64,000 nt of DNA, taken from positions 159,557 through 223,556 of the forward strand of contig NZ_JAJOMA010000013.1 of assembly GCF_021129235.1 (NCBI RefSeq), given 5' to 3'. The DNA comes from Kineosporia mesophila (GTDB lineage: Bacteria; Actinomycetota; Actinomycetes; Actinomycetales; Kineosporiaceae). Shown in pieces: positions 53,679 through 60,382 of the stretch. Position 1 is the stretch's first letter; each line of letters begins with the position of its first letter. The notes under the pieces were generated by a model. That model was not told where the DNA came from, did no database searches, and was given only the letters and a program-made list of their open reading frames with translations. A program made the position numbers and the translations under genes.

Positions 53679-53685
53679 TCACGAA
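53638..53685. repeat. Dispersed palindromic repeat, copy 4 (short type), inside two coding ends
   Basis: The 24-nt arms 53638-53661 and 53662-53685 pair with two mismatches and no spacer. The left arm matches copy 1 exactly over the 21 nt from CGTGATC to the C run. The element supplies both stop codons, at 53676-53678 (plus) and 53645-53647 (minus), symmetrically about its centre. Confidence 0.93.
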
Positions 53686-54550
53686 AAGGATCTTGGGGCT
53701 TCCCGGGGTGGCCCAGGGTTTCGGCCACCGCCAGGATCCGCCGGGCGTTGGCCACGTGCAGGTTCTCGATCAGCCGCCCGTTCACCGTGGCCACCCCGCG
53801 CCCCGTGGCCACCGCCTCGTCCCAGGCCTGAAGGATCTCCCGGCTCTGCGCGATCTGGTCGGCCGACGGTGAGAAGATCCGGTTGCACGGCCCGACCTGG
53901 GAGGGGTGGATCAGGGTCTTGCCGTCGAAACCGAACTGCCGGCCCTGCACGCACTCGGCCTCGAACCCGGCCGGGTCCTTCACGTCGTTGTAGACCCCGT
54001 CGAGCACGACCTTGCCCGCGGCCCGCCCCCCGAGCAGCGCCAGCTGGATGCCGGTGAGCAGCGGGGCCCGGCCGGGTACGGGCTCGGCCTGCAACTCGTT
54101 CGCCAGGTCGTTGGTACCCAGCACGAGCACGGTGAGCCGCTCGGAGGCGGAAGCGATCTGTGCGGCGGAGAAGAGGGCCGCGGGGGTCTCGAGCATCGCC
54201 CAGATCGGGAGGTCGCCCGGCAGCGCCTGCTCGACCTCGTGCACGGTCGCGGGCGACGACACCTTGGGCACCAGCACGGACGACGGTCCGGCCGAGGCCG
54301 CGGCCGCGAGGTCGTCGGCGTGCCACGGGGTACCGGGCGCGTTCACCCGGATCACCACCTCCCGCGACCCGTAGGCCTTCGCCGCGACCAGCGCGCAGAC
54401 CCGTTCCCGGGCGGCCGGTTTGGCCTCGGGCGCGACCGCGTCCTCGAGGTCGAGCAGCAGCACGTCGGCCGGGATGTTCTTCGCCTTCTCCAGGGCCCGA
54501 TCGTTGGATCCGGGGAGGTAGAGGGCCGAACGGCGGGGGGTGAACGTCAT
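53645..54550 (-). CDS. CitE-like/HpcH-HpaI-family lyase (possible malyl-CoA thioesterase)
   Basis: This 301-aa protein starts at ATG 54550. Family motifs are 'SALYLPGSNDRALEKAK', 'VLLLDLEDAVAPEAK' (Mg2+ Glu/Asp) near 32, 'VIRVNAPGTPW' near 67, 'PIWAMLETPAAL' near 117 and 'VLVLGTNDLANEL' near 140. CitE-like enzymes cleave or hydrolyse acyl-CoA thioesters such as malyl-CoA or citramalyl-CoA. The gene overlaps its upstream relative (ATGA), implying a paired function. The normal end ('ILAVAETLG') is extended to finish RDHAKSPRGGFA, coded by palindromic copy 4. Confidence 0.85.
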   Translation of the reverse strand: MTFTPRRSALYLPGSNDRALEKAKNIPADVLLLDLEDAVAPEAKPAARERVCALVAAKAYGSREVVIRVNAPGTPWHADDLAAAASAGPSSVLVPKVSSPATVHEVEQALPGDLPIWAMLETPAALFSAAQIASASERLTVLVLGTNDLANELQAEPVPGRAPLLTGIQLALLGGRAAGKVVLDGVYNDVKDPAGFEAECVQGRQFGFDGKTLIHPSQVGPCNRIFSPSADQIAQSREILQAWDEAVATGRGVATVNGRLIENLHVANARRILAVAETLGHPGKPQDPFRDHAKSPRGGFA

Positions 54551-55596
54551 GAGGCGATTCCGTAGAGATCGGCCAGTTCCGGATCGCGCGCGGCGAGGGC
54601 CCTGGCGGTGGAAAGGATCACGTGGCACTGCTTCACCGAGGCGTCGTCTTCCATGCGCCCGTCGAGCAGCACCGCGCCGGTGCCGTCGCCCATCGCCTCG
54701 ACCACCCGCCGGGCGTGCCGCACGTCGTCCCGGCTGGGGCTGAAAACCTTCTTGGCGATGGGTATCTGGGCCGGGTGCAGGCTCCAGGCGCCGACGCAGC
54801 CGAGCAGGAAGGCGTTGCGGAACTGGTCTTCGCAGGCCATCGTGTCGCGGATGTCGCCGAACGGCCCGTAGTAGGGATGGATGCCGTTCATCACACAGGC
54901 GTCGACCATCCGGGCGATCGTGTAGTGCCAGAGGTCTTGCTGGTACGTGGCCCGGTCGGTGCCGTCGGACGAAGGGTCTTGCCGCACCAGGTATCCCGGG
55001 TGCCCACCGCCGACCCGGGTGGTCTTCATCCGTCGGTTCGCGGCCAGGTCGGCCGGGCCCAGCGAGAGCCCCTGAAGGCGGGGGCTGGCCGCGCAGATCT
55101 CCTCGACCCGGGCCACACCGGCCGCCGTCTCGAGGATGGCGTGAATCAGGATCGGCTTGCGCAGAGCGGCTTTGGCCTCGAGCTGGGCCAGCAGCCGGTC
55201 CACGTAGTGAATGTCCTCGGGCCCCTCCACCTTCGGGATCATCACCACGTCGAGCACGTGCCCGACCTCCAGCACCGCGGTGACGAGATCGTCCAGGCCC
55301 CAGGGTGAGTCGAGGGAATTGACCCGGGTCCACAGTTGCGTGCCCGGGGTGCTCCAGCTCTGGCCCACCTCGACCAGACCGGCCCGCGCGGCCTCCTTGT
55401 CGGCCGCGGGCACCCCGTCTTCCAGATTGGCCAGCAGAACGTCGACCTTCGGCGCTAGGTCCGGCACCTTCGCGACCATCCGGGCGTTGGAGGGCGGGAA
55501 GAAGTGGATCATGCGGGAGGGCACGGCCGGGATCTCCCGCAGAGGTGCGGGCGCCCCGACAGCCAGGGGACGGTAGAAGTCCTTCGGGCTTCGCAT
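54547..55596 (-). CDS. L-malyl-CoA/beta-methylmalyl-CoA lyase-like protein (HpcH/HpaI family)
   Basis: This 349-aa protein starts at ATG 55596. It contains 'MIHFFPPSNARMVAKVPDLA', 'VLLANLEDGVPAADKEAARA', 'VVMIPKVEGPEDIHYVDRLL', the catalytic 'HAILETAAGVARVEEI' near 155 and 'GLSLGPADLAANRRMKT'. The longer length and insert resemble malyl-CoA lyase (Mcl1) rather than CitE. Such enzymes split malyl-CoA into glyoxylate and acetyl-CoA, or methylmalyl-CoA into glyoxylate and propionyl-CoA. Together with the overlapping CitE-like gene it recalls the Mcl1/Mcl2 pair of C2 assimilation pathways. No other enzyme of those pathways is certain in the window. Confidence 0.82.
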   Translation of the reverse strand: MRSPKDFYRPLAVGAPAPLREIPAVPSRMIHFFPPSNARMVAKVPDLAPKVDVLLANLEDGVPAADKEAARAGLVEVGQSWSTPGTQLWTRVNSLDSPWGLDDLVTAVLEVGHVLDVVMIPKVEGPEDIHYVDRLLAQLEAKAALRKPILIHAILETAAGVARVEEICAASPRLQGLSLGPADLAANRRMKTTRVGGGHPGYLVRQDPSSDGTDRATYQQDLWHYTIARMVDACVMNGIHPYYGPFGDIRDTMACEDQFRNAFLLGCVGAWSLHPAQIPIAKKVFSPSRDDVRHARRVVEAMGDGTGAVLLDGRMEDDASVKQCHVILSTARALAARDPELADLYGIAS

Positions 55597-55652
55597 GGAA
55601 CGAGGTTAGGCCGGGCGGTGCCGCACGGGGAGGGCTCTACGTGTGCGCGGCG

Positions 55653-56084
55653 TCACCGTGGATGACGGGCCAGGAAGGCCGCGCCGGCCCGGGCCCGCAC
55701 CGCGATGCCGCGTGCGGCGAAGCCCACCACCGCCAGGATGATGAGGCAGAACACCAGGCGGGGAGGGTCGGTGGGGTCGGTCACGGCCAGGCCCAGGGCC
55801 ACGATCGCCCCGCCCAGGCAGAACCACAGACCGATGCGGCGGGCGACCATCCCGTCGGCCACGGCCCGCAGTTTCGGCAGGTCCCGGGCCGGTGCCTCGC
55901 CGCCGGATTGCACCCGCTTCCGCAGTTCGGCCTGATCCGGCACCGACACCCCGTCGAGCTCGGGCGGCACCTGGCCGATCGCCGAGCTGCCGACGGTGGC
56001 GCGCACCATCGGCACGATCATCACGATCACGCCGCCCACGATCAGTACCAGGCCGAGGGTCGCGAGTACGTCTTCACCGTTCAC
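55653..56084 (-). CDS. Small membrane protein, three spans
   Basis: This 143-aa protein from GTG 56084 has one N-terminal span ('VLATLGLVLIVGGVIVMIVP'), a hydrophilic middle ('ELDGVSVPDQAELRKRVQSG') and two C-terminal spans ('IGLWFCLGGAIVALGLAV', 'LVFCLIILAVVGFAARG'). I do not recognise a family. It lies 56 bp upstream of the malyl-CoA lyase-like gene on the same strand and is divergent from the next hypothetical gene. Confidence 0.65.
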   Translation of the reverse strand: MNGEDVLATLGLVLIVGGVIVMIVPMVRATVGSSAIGQVPPELDGVSVPDQAELRKRVQSGGEAPARDLPKLRAVADGMVARRIGLWFCLGGAIVALGLAVTDPTDPPRLVFCLIILAVVGFAARGIAVRARAGAAFLARHPR

Positions 56085-56265
56085 GGCGCCCAGCCAACCG
56101 GGTGCAGGGCCGATCAGTCCAGCTCAACGGCATCACAACGCGCCGACCGCGGCCCGGCCGGGGAAATTCCGGGCATCCGGACCGCACAAGGTTCCCCCGT
56201 CGGTGCGGTGGCCGCCCGGTACGCGGCAACGTGCTGGATCTTGCCCACCCCGTAGCCTCGACCTC

Positions 56266-56991
56266 ATGAGCCCTGACGCGATCAGACCTCCGGCCACCCT
56301 GGTGGGGCAGGCCGTCGTCTGCGGCATCGCCGTCGCCGCGGCCCGGTTCGTGCCCGTGCCCCTGCTCGACGACGCGATCCGACTGCGGGCCACCCAGGTC
56401 GCCGTCGTGCGCACGCTGCGGGCGGGCGGCCGGGAGTACCCCTCCAAGCGCGTCGCCCCGCTGTACGAGGGCGCCGAGGGCGGGGTGTTCGCCGAGGCGA
56501 TGAAGTACCTGCGCTCGGTGCCGCGCCGGGTGGTCCTCTTCCCGGTGCGCAAGTATGTCGCGATCTTCGGTGCCGTGCGCGGGGTTCCGGCCGACGTGAT
56601 GAAGGTCGTGCTGCTGTCGCGGGCCATCAACCGCAGTCTGGTGCAGGGCCGGCTGGCCGACGGCACCGACAAGAAGGAGCGGGAGGCCGAGGCGAAGGAA
56701 CTGCGCCGGGCCTTCGACGAGGCGCTGAAGGGCATGGACCTGTCGCTGCTCAAGGCCGCGATCGGCGACGGGCTCTCGCAGGGCCGCAAGCTCACGCCCG
56801 CCGCGGTGAAGTTCGCCCGTCAGACCTTCGGCAAGTCGGCCGACGAGCCGGTGCGCGATGCCGAGCTGGAGCCCGACGGTGAGGTCGGCAAGAGCGCCGA
56901 GCGGGTCGAGAAGGCGCTGAACCGCCCCGAGATCCAGGTGATTCTCGAGCGTTTCGACGAAGAGTTCGAAAAAGCCCGCAAGCGGAATTGA
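56266..56991 (+). CDS. Conserved hypothetical protein
   Basis: This 241-aa protein starts at ATG 56266. The N-terminal half has hydrophobic stretches ('LVGQAVVCGIAVAAARFVPV', 'VVLFPVRKYVAIFGAVRGVP') that may be membrane-associated. The second half is charged and helical ('TDKKEREAEAKELRRAFDEA'), ending 'VILERFDEEFEKARKRN'. No family is recognised. The stop codon lies within the left arm of the following terminator. The longer upstream frame is rejected because it runs antisense through the neighbouring gene. Confidence 0.6.
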   Translation: MSPDAIRPPATLVGQAVVCGIAVAAARFVPVPLLDDAIRLRATQVAVVRTLRAGGREYPSKRVAPLYEGAEGGVFAEAMKYLRSVPRRVVLFPVRKYVAIFGAVRGVPADVMKVVLLSRAINRSLVQGRLADGTDKKEREAEAKELRRAFDEALKGMDLSLLKAAIGDGLSQGRKLTPAAVKFARQTFGKSADEPVRDAELEPDGEVGKSAERVEKALNRPEIQVILERFDEEFEKARKRN

Positions 56992-57033
56992 AGACGAGGC
57001 GGGCACCCGGGGTGCCCGCCTCGTCTTCAATTC
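56985..57033. terminator. Bidirectional terminator between the hypothetical gene and cysH
   Basis: Perfect 23-bp arms (56985-57007 and 57011-57033) flank a CGG centre. The left arm includes the last sense codon (AAT) and the TGA stop of the plus-strand gene. It ends 4 bp from the cysH stop. AT-rich arm ends (GAATTGAAGA/TCTTCAATTC) provide T-rich tracts on both strands. Confidence 0.85.
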
Positions 57034-57037
57034 GGGG

Positions 57038-57778
57038 TTACTGGTGGATGCCGCACTCGGACTTGGCCCGGCCCGCCCAGCGACCGGCGCGCGCGTCCTC
57101 ACCGGGAGCCACGGCCCGGGTGCACGTGGAGCAGCCGATCGACCGGTACCCCATCTGCAGCAGCGGGTTGCTGAGCACCTCGGGGTGCGCGTCCTGGTAG
57201 TTCTCCACGTCTTCGTCGGTCCACGAGGCGATCGGCGCCAGCTTGAGCAGGTCGCGCTTGGCGTCCCACTGCACGACCGGCGTGTTCGCCCGGGACTCCG
57301 ACTCGACCCGGCGAAGACCCGTGGCCCAGGCCCGGTATCCGCGCAGCGCGTTGTTCAGCGGGGCCACCTTGCGCATGGCGCAGCAGGCGTCCGGATCCGT
57401 CTGCCAGAGCTTTCCGCGCTTGGCCTCGTGCTCCTCGACCGATTCCTTCGGCCGGATGCTGAGCATGCGCAGCGGGTAGGAGTGCTGCACGGCCTGCGCG
57501 GTGCCGATCGTCTCGGCGAAGTGGTAGCCGGTGTCGACGAAGAGCATGTCGGTGCCGGGCACGGCCCGGGAGGTCAGGTGGGCCAGGGCGGTGTCGCCCA
57601 TCGACGCGGTGATCACCAGGCCCTTACCGAAAGCCCTTCCGGCCCAGCCCAGAACGGTGAGCGGGTCGGCGCCCTCGAGTGCCCGGGCGGCCTCCGCCGC
57701 GAAACCCGGCGCGTCTTCCTCCAGTGCGGCCGCGACGTCCTCGGGCCGGCTGATCAACGATCCGATCATTGCTGTCAC
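57038..57778 (-). CDS. cysH: Adenylylsulfate (APS/PAPS) reductase, thioredoxin-dependent
   Basis: This 246-aa enzyme has a PP-loop-like 'TASMGDTALAHL' near 58, 'DTGYHFAETI' near 82, and the two Cys pairs 'DPDACCAMRKV' near 129 and 'IGCSTCTRAV' near 212 that hold a [4Fe-4S] cluster in APS reductases. The nucleophilic Cys is in the C-terminal 'SECGIHQ'. It reduces activated sulfate to sulfite for cysteine synthesis. The two Cys pairs favour APS over PAPS as substrate. GTG 57778 overlaps the upstream stop (GTGA); ATG 57769, with GGAG well spaced, is an alternative start. Confidence 0.94.
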   Translation of the reverse strand: MTAMIGSLISRPEDVAAALEEDAPGFAAEAARALEGADPLTVLGWAGRAFGKGLVITASMGDTALAHLTSRAVPGTDMLFVDTGYHFAETIGTAQAVQHSYPLRMLSIRPKESVEEHEAKRGKLWQTDPDACCAMRKVAPLNNALRGYRAWATGLRRVESESRANTPVVQWDAKRDLLKLAPIASWTDEDVENYQDAHPEVLSNPLLQMGYRSIGCSTCTRAVAPGEDARAGRWAGRAKSECGIHQ

Positions 57779-58017
57779 TCTCCAGTGCGGGGGCCGGGGG
57801 AGGTGCCCGCGTGAGTGGAATGCTTACCAGGGATGGAAGGTTCGAGCTGCTCCGGACGGTGCAGCCCGTGAAAGCTCAGGCTGAAGACGCGAAGGCAGCT
57901 ACGACAGTGCCAGCCGCCGCGGGTCAGGCCCTCGACCGAGCCACTGGCCACGGGTCGCAGGTCTTCCTCGCCGCAGAACGGGCAACAGTACGGAACGGCT
58001 CTCGCGGTCTCGCTCAT
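57775..58017 (-). CDS. Small zinc-ribbon-like protein of the sulfite reductase-cysH operon
   Basis: This 80-aa protein starts at ATG 58017. It carries the pattern 'PYCCPFCGEEDLRP' and 'GGWHCRSCLRVFSLSF', two CxxC knuckles that should bind zinc or iron. The last 30 residues are unstructured. It overlaps the sulfite reductase stop and the cysH start by 4 nt each, so all three are co-translated. A small protein at this place also occurs in Streptomyces sulfur-assimilation operons. Its job is unknown; assembly, thiol sensing or electron delivery are guesses. Confidence 0.85.
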   Translation of the reverse strand: MSETARAVPYCCPFCGEEDLRPVASGSVEGLTRGGWHCRSCLRVFSLSFHGLHRPEQLEPSIPGKHSTHAGTSPGPRTGE

Positions 58018-59732
58018 GAAAGGTCGGCCTCTTCCGCCCGGATCACCCAGGAGGCGAAGGTCTCGTCGTCCTTGCGCTGGGCCAGCCAGCGGCGCACCAT
58101 CCGCTCGACGTAGTCGGGCAGATCGGCGGCCGTGCTCTTCAGCCCGCGCACCTTCCGGCCAAAACCGGCATGCACGCCGAGCCCACCGCCCAGGTGGATC
58201 TGGAAACCGTCGACCGTCTCGCCCTGCGGGTCTTCCGGGTTCGGGAGCTGCACGCCCTTCAGGCCGATGTCGGCGATCTGGGCGCGGGCGCAGGAGTTCG
58301 GGCAGCCGTTCATGTTGATCGACAGGCTGGGCCCGTCGAGCGTGAACAGCTCCGGCACGTCGGCCAGACGGTTCTCCAGCTCCGCCACCAGGGTGGTGGC
58401 CGTGCTCTTGGTGGCCGTGATCGCGAGCTTGCAGAACTCGATGCCGGTGCAGGCCATCGTGCCCCGCCGGAACGCGGAAGCCCTGGCCGTGAGACCGATC
58501 TGGTCGAGCGCGTCGAGCAGATCGGGCACCTTGGAGGCCACCACGTCGAGGATCACGATCTTCTGCTGCGGGGTGAACCGCACCCGGTCGCTGCCGGCCG
58601 CCTCGACCGCGGCGGCCAGCTTCGCCAGCTTGTCACCGCTGACCCGGCCCACGATCGGCGCGACCCCGACGTAGAACTTGCCGTTCTTCTGCCGGTGCAC
58701 ACCGACGTGGTCGTGCCGGCCCTCGGGGAGCTCCGGCGCCGGGCCGTCGATCAGCTTGCGGTGCAGGTACTCGTCTTCCAGCACCTGACGGAAGACCTCC
58801 GGGCCCCAGTCGGCCATCAGGAACTTCAGGCGGGCCCGGTTGCGCAGACGCCGGTAGCCGTAGTCGCGGAAGATCTTGATCACGCCGTGCCAGACGTCCG
58901 GCACCTCGTCCAGCGGGATCCAGGCGCCCAGGCGCCTGGCCAGCATCGGGTTCGTCGAGAGACCGCCACCGACCCACAGGTCGAAACCCGGCCCGTGCTC
59001 GGGGTGGTTCACCCCGACGAACGCGATGTCGTGGATCTCGTGGGCGACGTCCTGGTTCGGGTTACCACTGATCGCGGTCTTGAACTTCCGCGGCAGGTTC
59101 TGGAGATCCTCGTCGCCCACGTACATCTCGCGGATCCTGAGCATCGCCGGCGTGCCGTCGATGATTTCGTCGGCAGCCACTCCGGCGACCGGCGAGCCCA
59201 GGATCACGCGCGGGGTGTCCCCGCAGGCGTCGATGGTGATGAGACCGGCATCCTCGAGCGTGGCCCAGATCCGCGGCATGTCCTCGATCCGGATCCAGTG
59301 GAACTGGATGTTCTGCCGGTCGGTGACATCCGCCGTGTCCCGGGCGAACTCGGTGGAGATGCCGGCCAGCGTGCGCAGCTGGTGCAGGTCGACCGCACCA
59401 CCGTCGGTGCGCACGCGCAGCATGAAGTACTCGTCGTCCAGCTCGTGCGGCTCCAGGGAGGCCGTGCGGCCGCCGTGGATCCCGGGCCGGCGCTGGGTGT
59501 ACAGGCCCCACCAGCGCATCCGGCCCCGCAGGTCGTCACCGGGGATGCTGTCGAAACCGCCCTTGGCGTAGGCCTCGACCCGCTCGCGGACGGCCAGACC
59601 GCCTTCCTTCGCCTTCCACGCCTCGTTCGGCGTGAGCGGCGTGGTCTCACCCAGGGCCCACTGGCCCTCCGAGCGCTTCGGCCGGGGCGGGAAGGCGATA
59701 CCGGCGCCGGACTGTTCGGTGTCGGTGCTCAC
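58014..59732 (-). CDS. sir: Ferredoxin-dependent sulfite (or nitrite) reductase
   Basis: This 572-aa siroheme/[4Fe-4S] enzyme has two ferredoxin-like half domains ('MLRVRTDGGAVDLHQLRTLA', 'FYVGVAPIVGRVSGDKLAKL') and the cluster ligands 'CTGIEFC' near 428 and 'GCPNSC' near 467. The first half also has 'DVTDRQNIQFHWI', typical of actinobacterial SirA/NirA. It makes the six-electron reduction of sulfite to sulfide using ferredoxin. Operon membership with cysH decides for sulfite over nitrite. GTG 59732 follows a GGAGGAA site. A leader peptide with attenuator-like hairpins precedes it. Confidence 0.93.
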   Translation of the reverse strand: MSTDTEQSGAGIAFPPRPKRSEGQWALGETTPLTPNEAWKAKEGGLAVRERVEAYAKGGFDSIPGDDLRGRMRWWGLYTQRRPGIHGGRTASLEPHELDDEYFMLRVRTDGGAVDLHQLRTLAGISTEFARDTADVTDRQNIQFHWIRIEDMPRIWATLEDAGLITIDACGDTPRVILGSPVAGVAADEIIDGTPAMLRIREMYVGDEDLQNLPRKFKTAISGNPNQDVAHEIHDIAFVGVNHPEHGPGFDLWVGGGLSTNPMLARRLGAWIPLDEVPDVWHGVIKIFRDYGYRRLRNRARLKFLMADWGPEVFRQVLEDEYLHRKLIDGPAPELPEGRHDHVGVHRQKNGKFYVGVAPIVGRVSGDKLAKLAAAVEAAGSDRVRFTPQQKIVILDVVASKVPDLLDALDQIGLTARASAFRRGTMACTGIEFCKLAITATKSTATTLVAELENRLADVPELFTLDGPSLSINMNGCPNSCARAQIADIGLKGVQLPNPEDPQGETVDGFQIHLGGGLGVHAGFGRKVRGLKSTAADLPDYVERMVRRWLAQRKDDETFASWVIRAEEADLS

Positions 59733-59792
59733 GTGCGGTTCCTCCGGGTGATGACGAGGTGTCTGTCAGTAAAGCTGGGGTCTCAGGACCGC

Positions 59793-59848
59793 GACCGTCA
59801 CCCGGCCGGCGCCGCAATGGGCGCGAACTACCCGGGAAGGTGACGGTC
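59793..59848 (-). promoter_or_regulatory. Second stem-loop of the sulfite reductase leader
   Basis: The arms GACCGTCACC (59793-59802) and GGTGACGGTC (59839-59848) are perfectly complementary, with a GC-rich loop that can pair further. It lies between the leader peptide and the reductase gene. No T run follows, so it may act on transcript stability or on translation. Confidence 0.55.
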
Positions 59849-59882
59849 AGAAGTCCGTGAAGACGAGCGCTGGTGCTGTTCG

Positions 59883-59901
59883 GCTGATCCGGTGGATCAG
59901 C
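59883..59901 (-). promoter_or_regulatory. Stem-loop overlapping the leader-peptide stop codon
   Basis: The arms GCTGATCC and GGATCAGC (59883-59890, 59894-59901) surround a 3-nt loop. On the minus strand the 5' arm contains the stop codon TGA of the leader, directly after Cys-Arg. A ribosome paused at the Cys codon would stand beside this hairpin. Confidence 0.65.
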
Positions 59902-59983
59902 GACAGGTCGCGCTCGCGGTCCTGAGCAGGTCGACGTAGGCGCGCTTCGTCAGGTTCTGCATCGTTGCGCCAGTGACTCGCAT
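59897..59983 (-). CDS. 28-aa Cys-responsive leader peptide upstream of the sulfite reductase operon
   Basis: ATG 59983 has an ideal site (GGAGGAGA, about 4 nt spacing) and opens a 28-codon peptide ending 'YVDLLRTASATCR'. The ending matches the 'R-x-(H/Y)-V-D-L-x-R-x-x-S-A-x-C' pattern of short peptides annotated as putative leader peptides before sulfur genes in Streptomyces and relatives. The single Cys codon (TGT) is next to last, and the stop lies in a hairpin. The likely role is sensing charged tRNA-Cys by ribosome pausing to set expression of sulfite reductase and cysH. A longer in-frame start at 60109 has no suitable site. Confidence 0.85.
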   Translation of the reverse strand: MRVTGATMQNLTKRAYVDLLRTASATCR

Positions 59984-60382
59984 GTTTCTCCTCCATCGGT
60001 CCTGGCGGTAGCACCGGGCCCTGCACCCTCTGGGGTGGGGTGGTTGCTGCGGCTTCGTCGAGCCAGGTCTCTCAGCCGCTCTGGATGGTTTTCTTGACCG
60101 TACGTTCACATAACGCGATCGTCAATGAGCAAGTCCAGGATTTGGGACGACCCAAGCAACCCTTTGGTCTGACGGCCTCCTTCGCGAGGTGCCTGCGCTC
60201 AGGAAGAACCAGCAGCCTGCGGGCCTGATTCCCTGATCGGCGCCGATCACGGTGCCGGCTCACCGTGTTACGCAGTGGTGTCGCTCACATGTGGGGCAGG
60301 TGTGTGACCTGGGGGCTCAGCTCATACTCGGCTCAGACTCGGCGGGGACCCGAGTTCGGCCGGACCGACCAGGGAGCGCGCG
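59984..60382. other. Divergent control region between the sulfur leader and acyl-CoA dehydrogenase
   Basis: These 399 bp contain the minus-strand promoter candidate at 60097-60125. Short frames here have no family character. The rest, 60126-60382, should contain the promoter of the acyl-CoA dehydrogenase gene, but none stands out. Confidence 0.4.
60097..60125 (-). promoter_or_regulatory. Candidate housekeeping promoter for the leader-sulfite reductase-cysH operon
   Basis: On the minus strand TTGACG (60125-60120) and TACGGT (60102-60097) are separated by 17 nt. The area is AT-richer than its surroundings. A transcript would have an approximately 110-nt 5' region before the leader ATG. Confidence 0.5.

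Noticed and set aside
53641..54057. Short frames starting inside palindromic copies (Met-Ile-Met... His-Asp-His-Glu)
   Set aside because: They are created by reading the palindrome itself; the same peptide appears at several copies without a real gene following.
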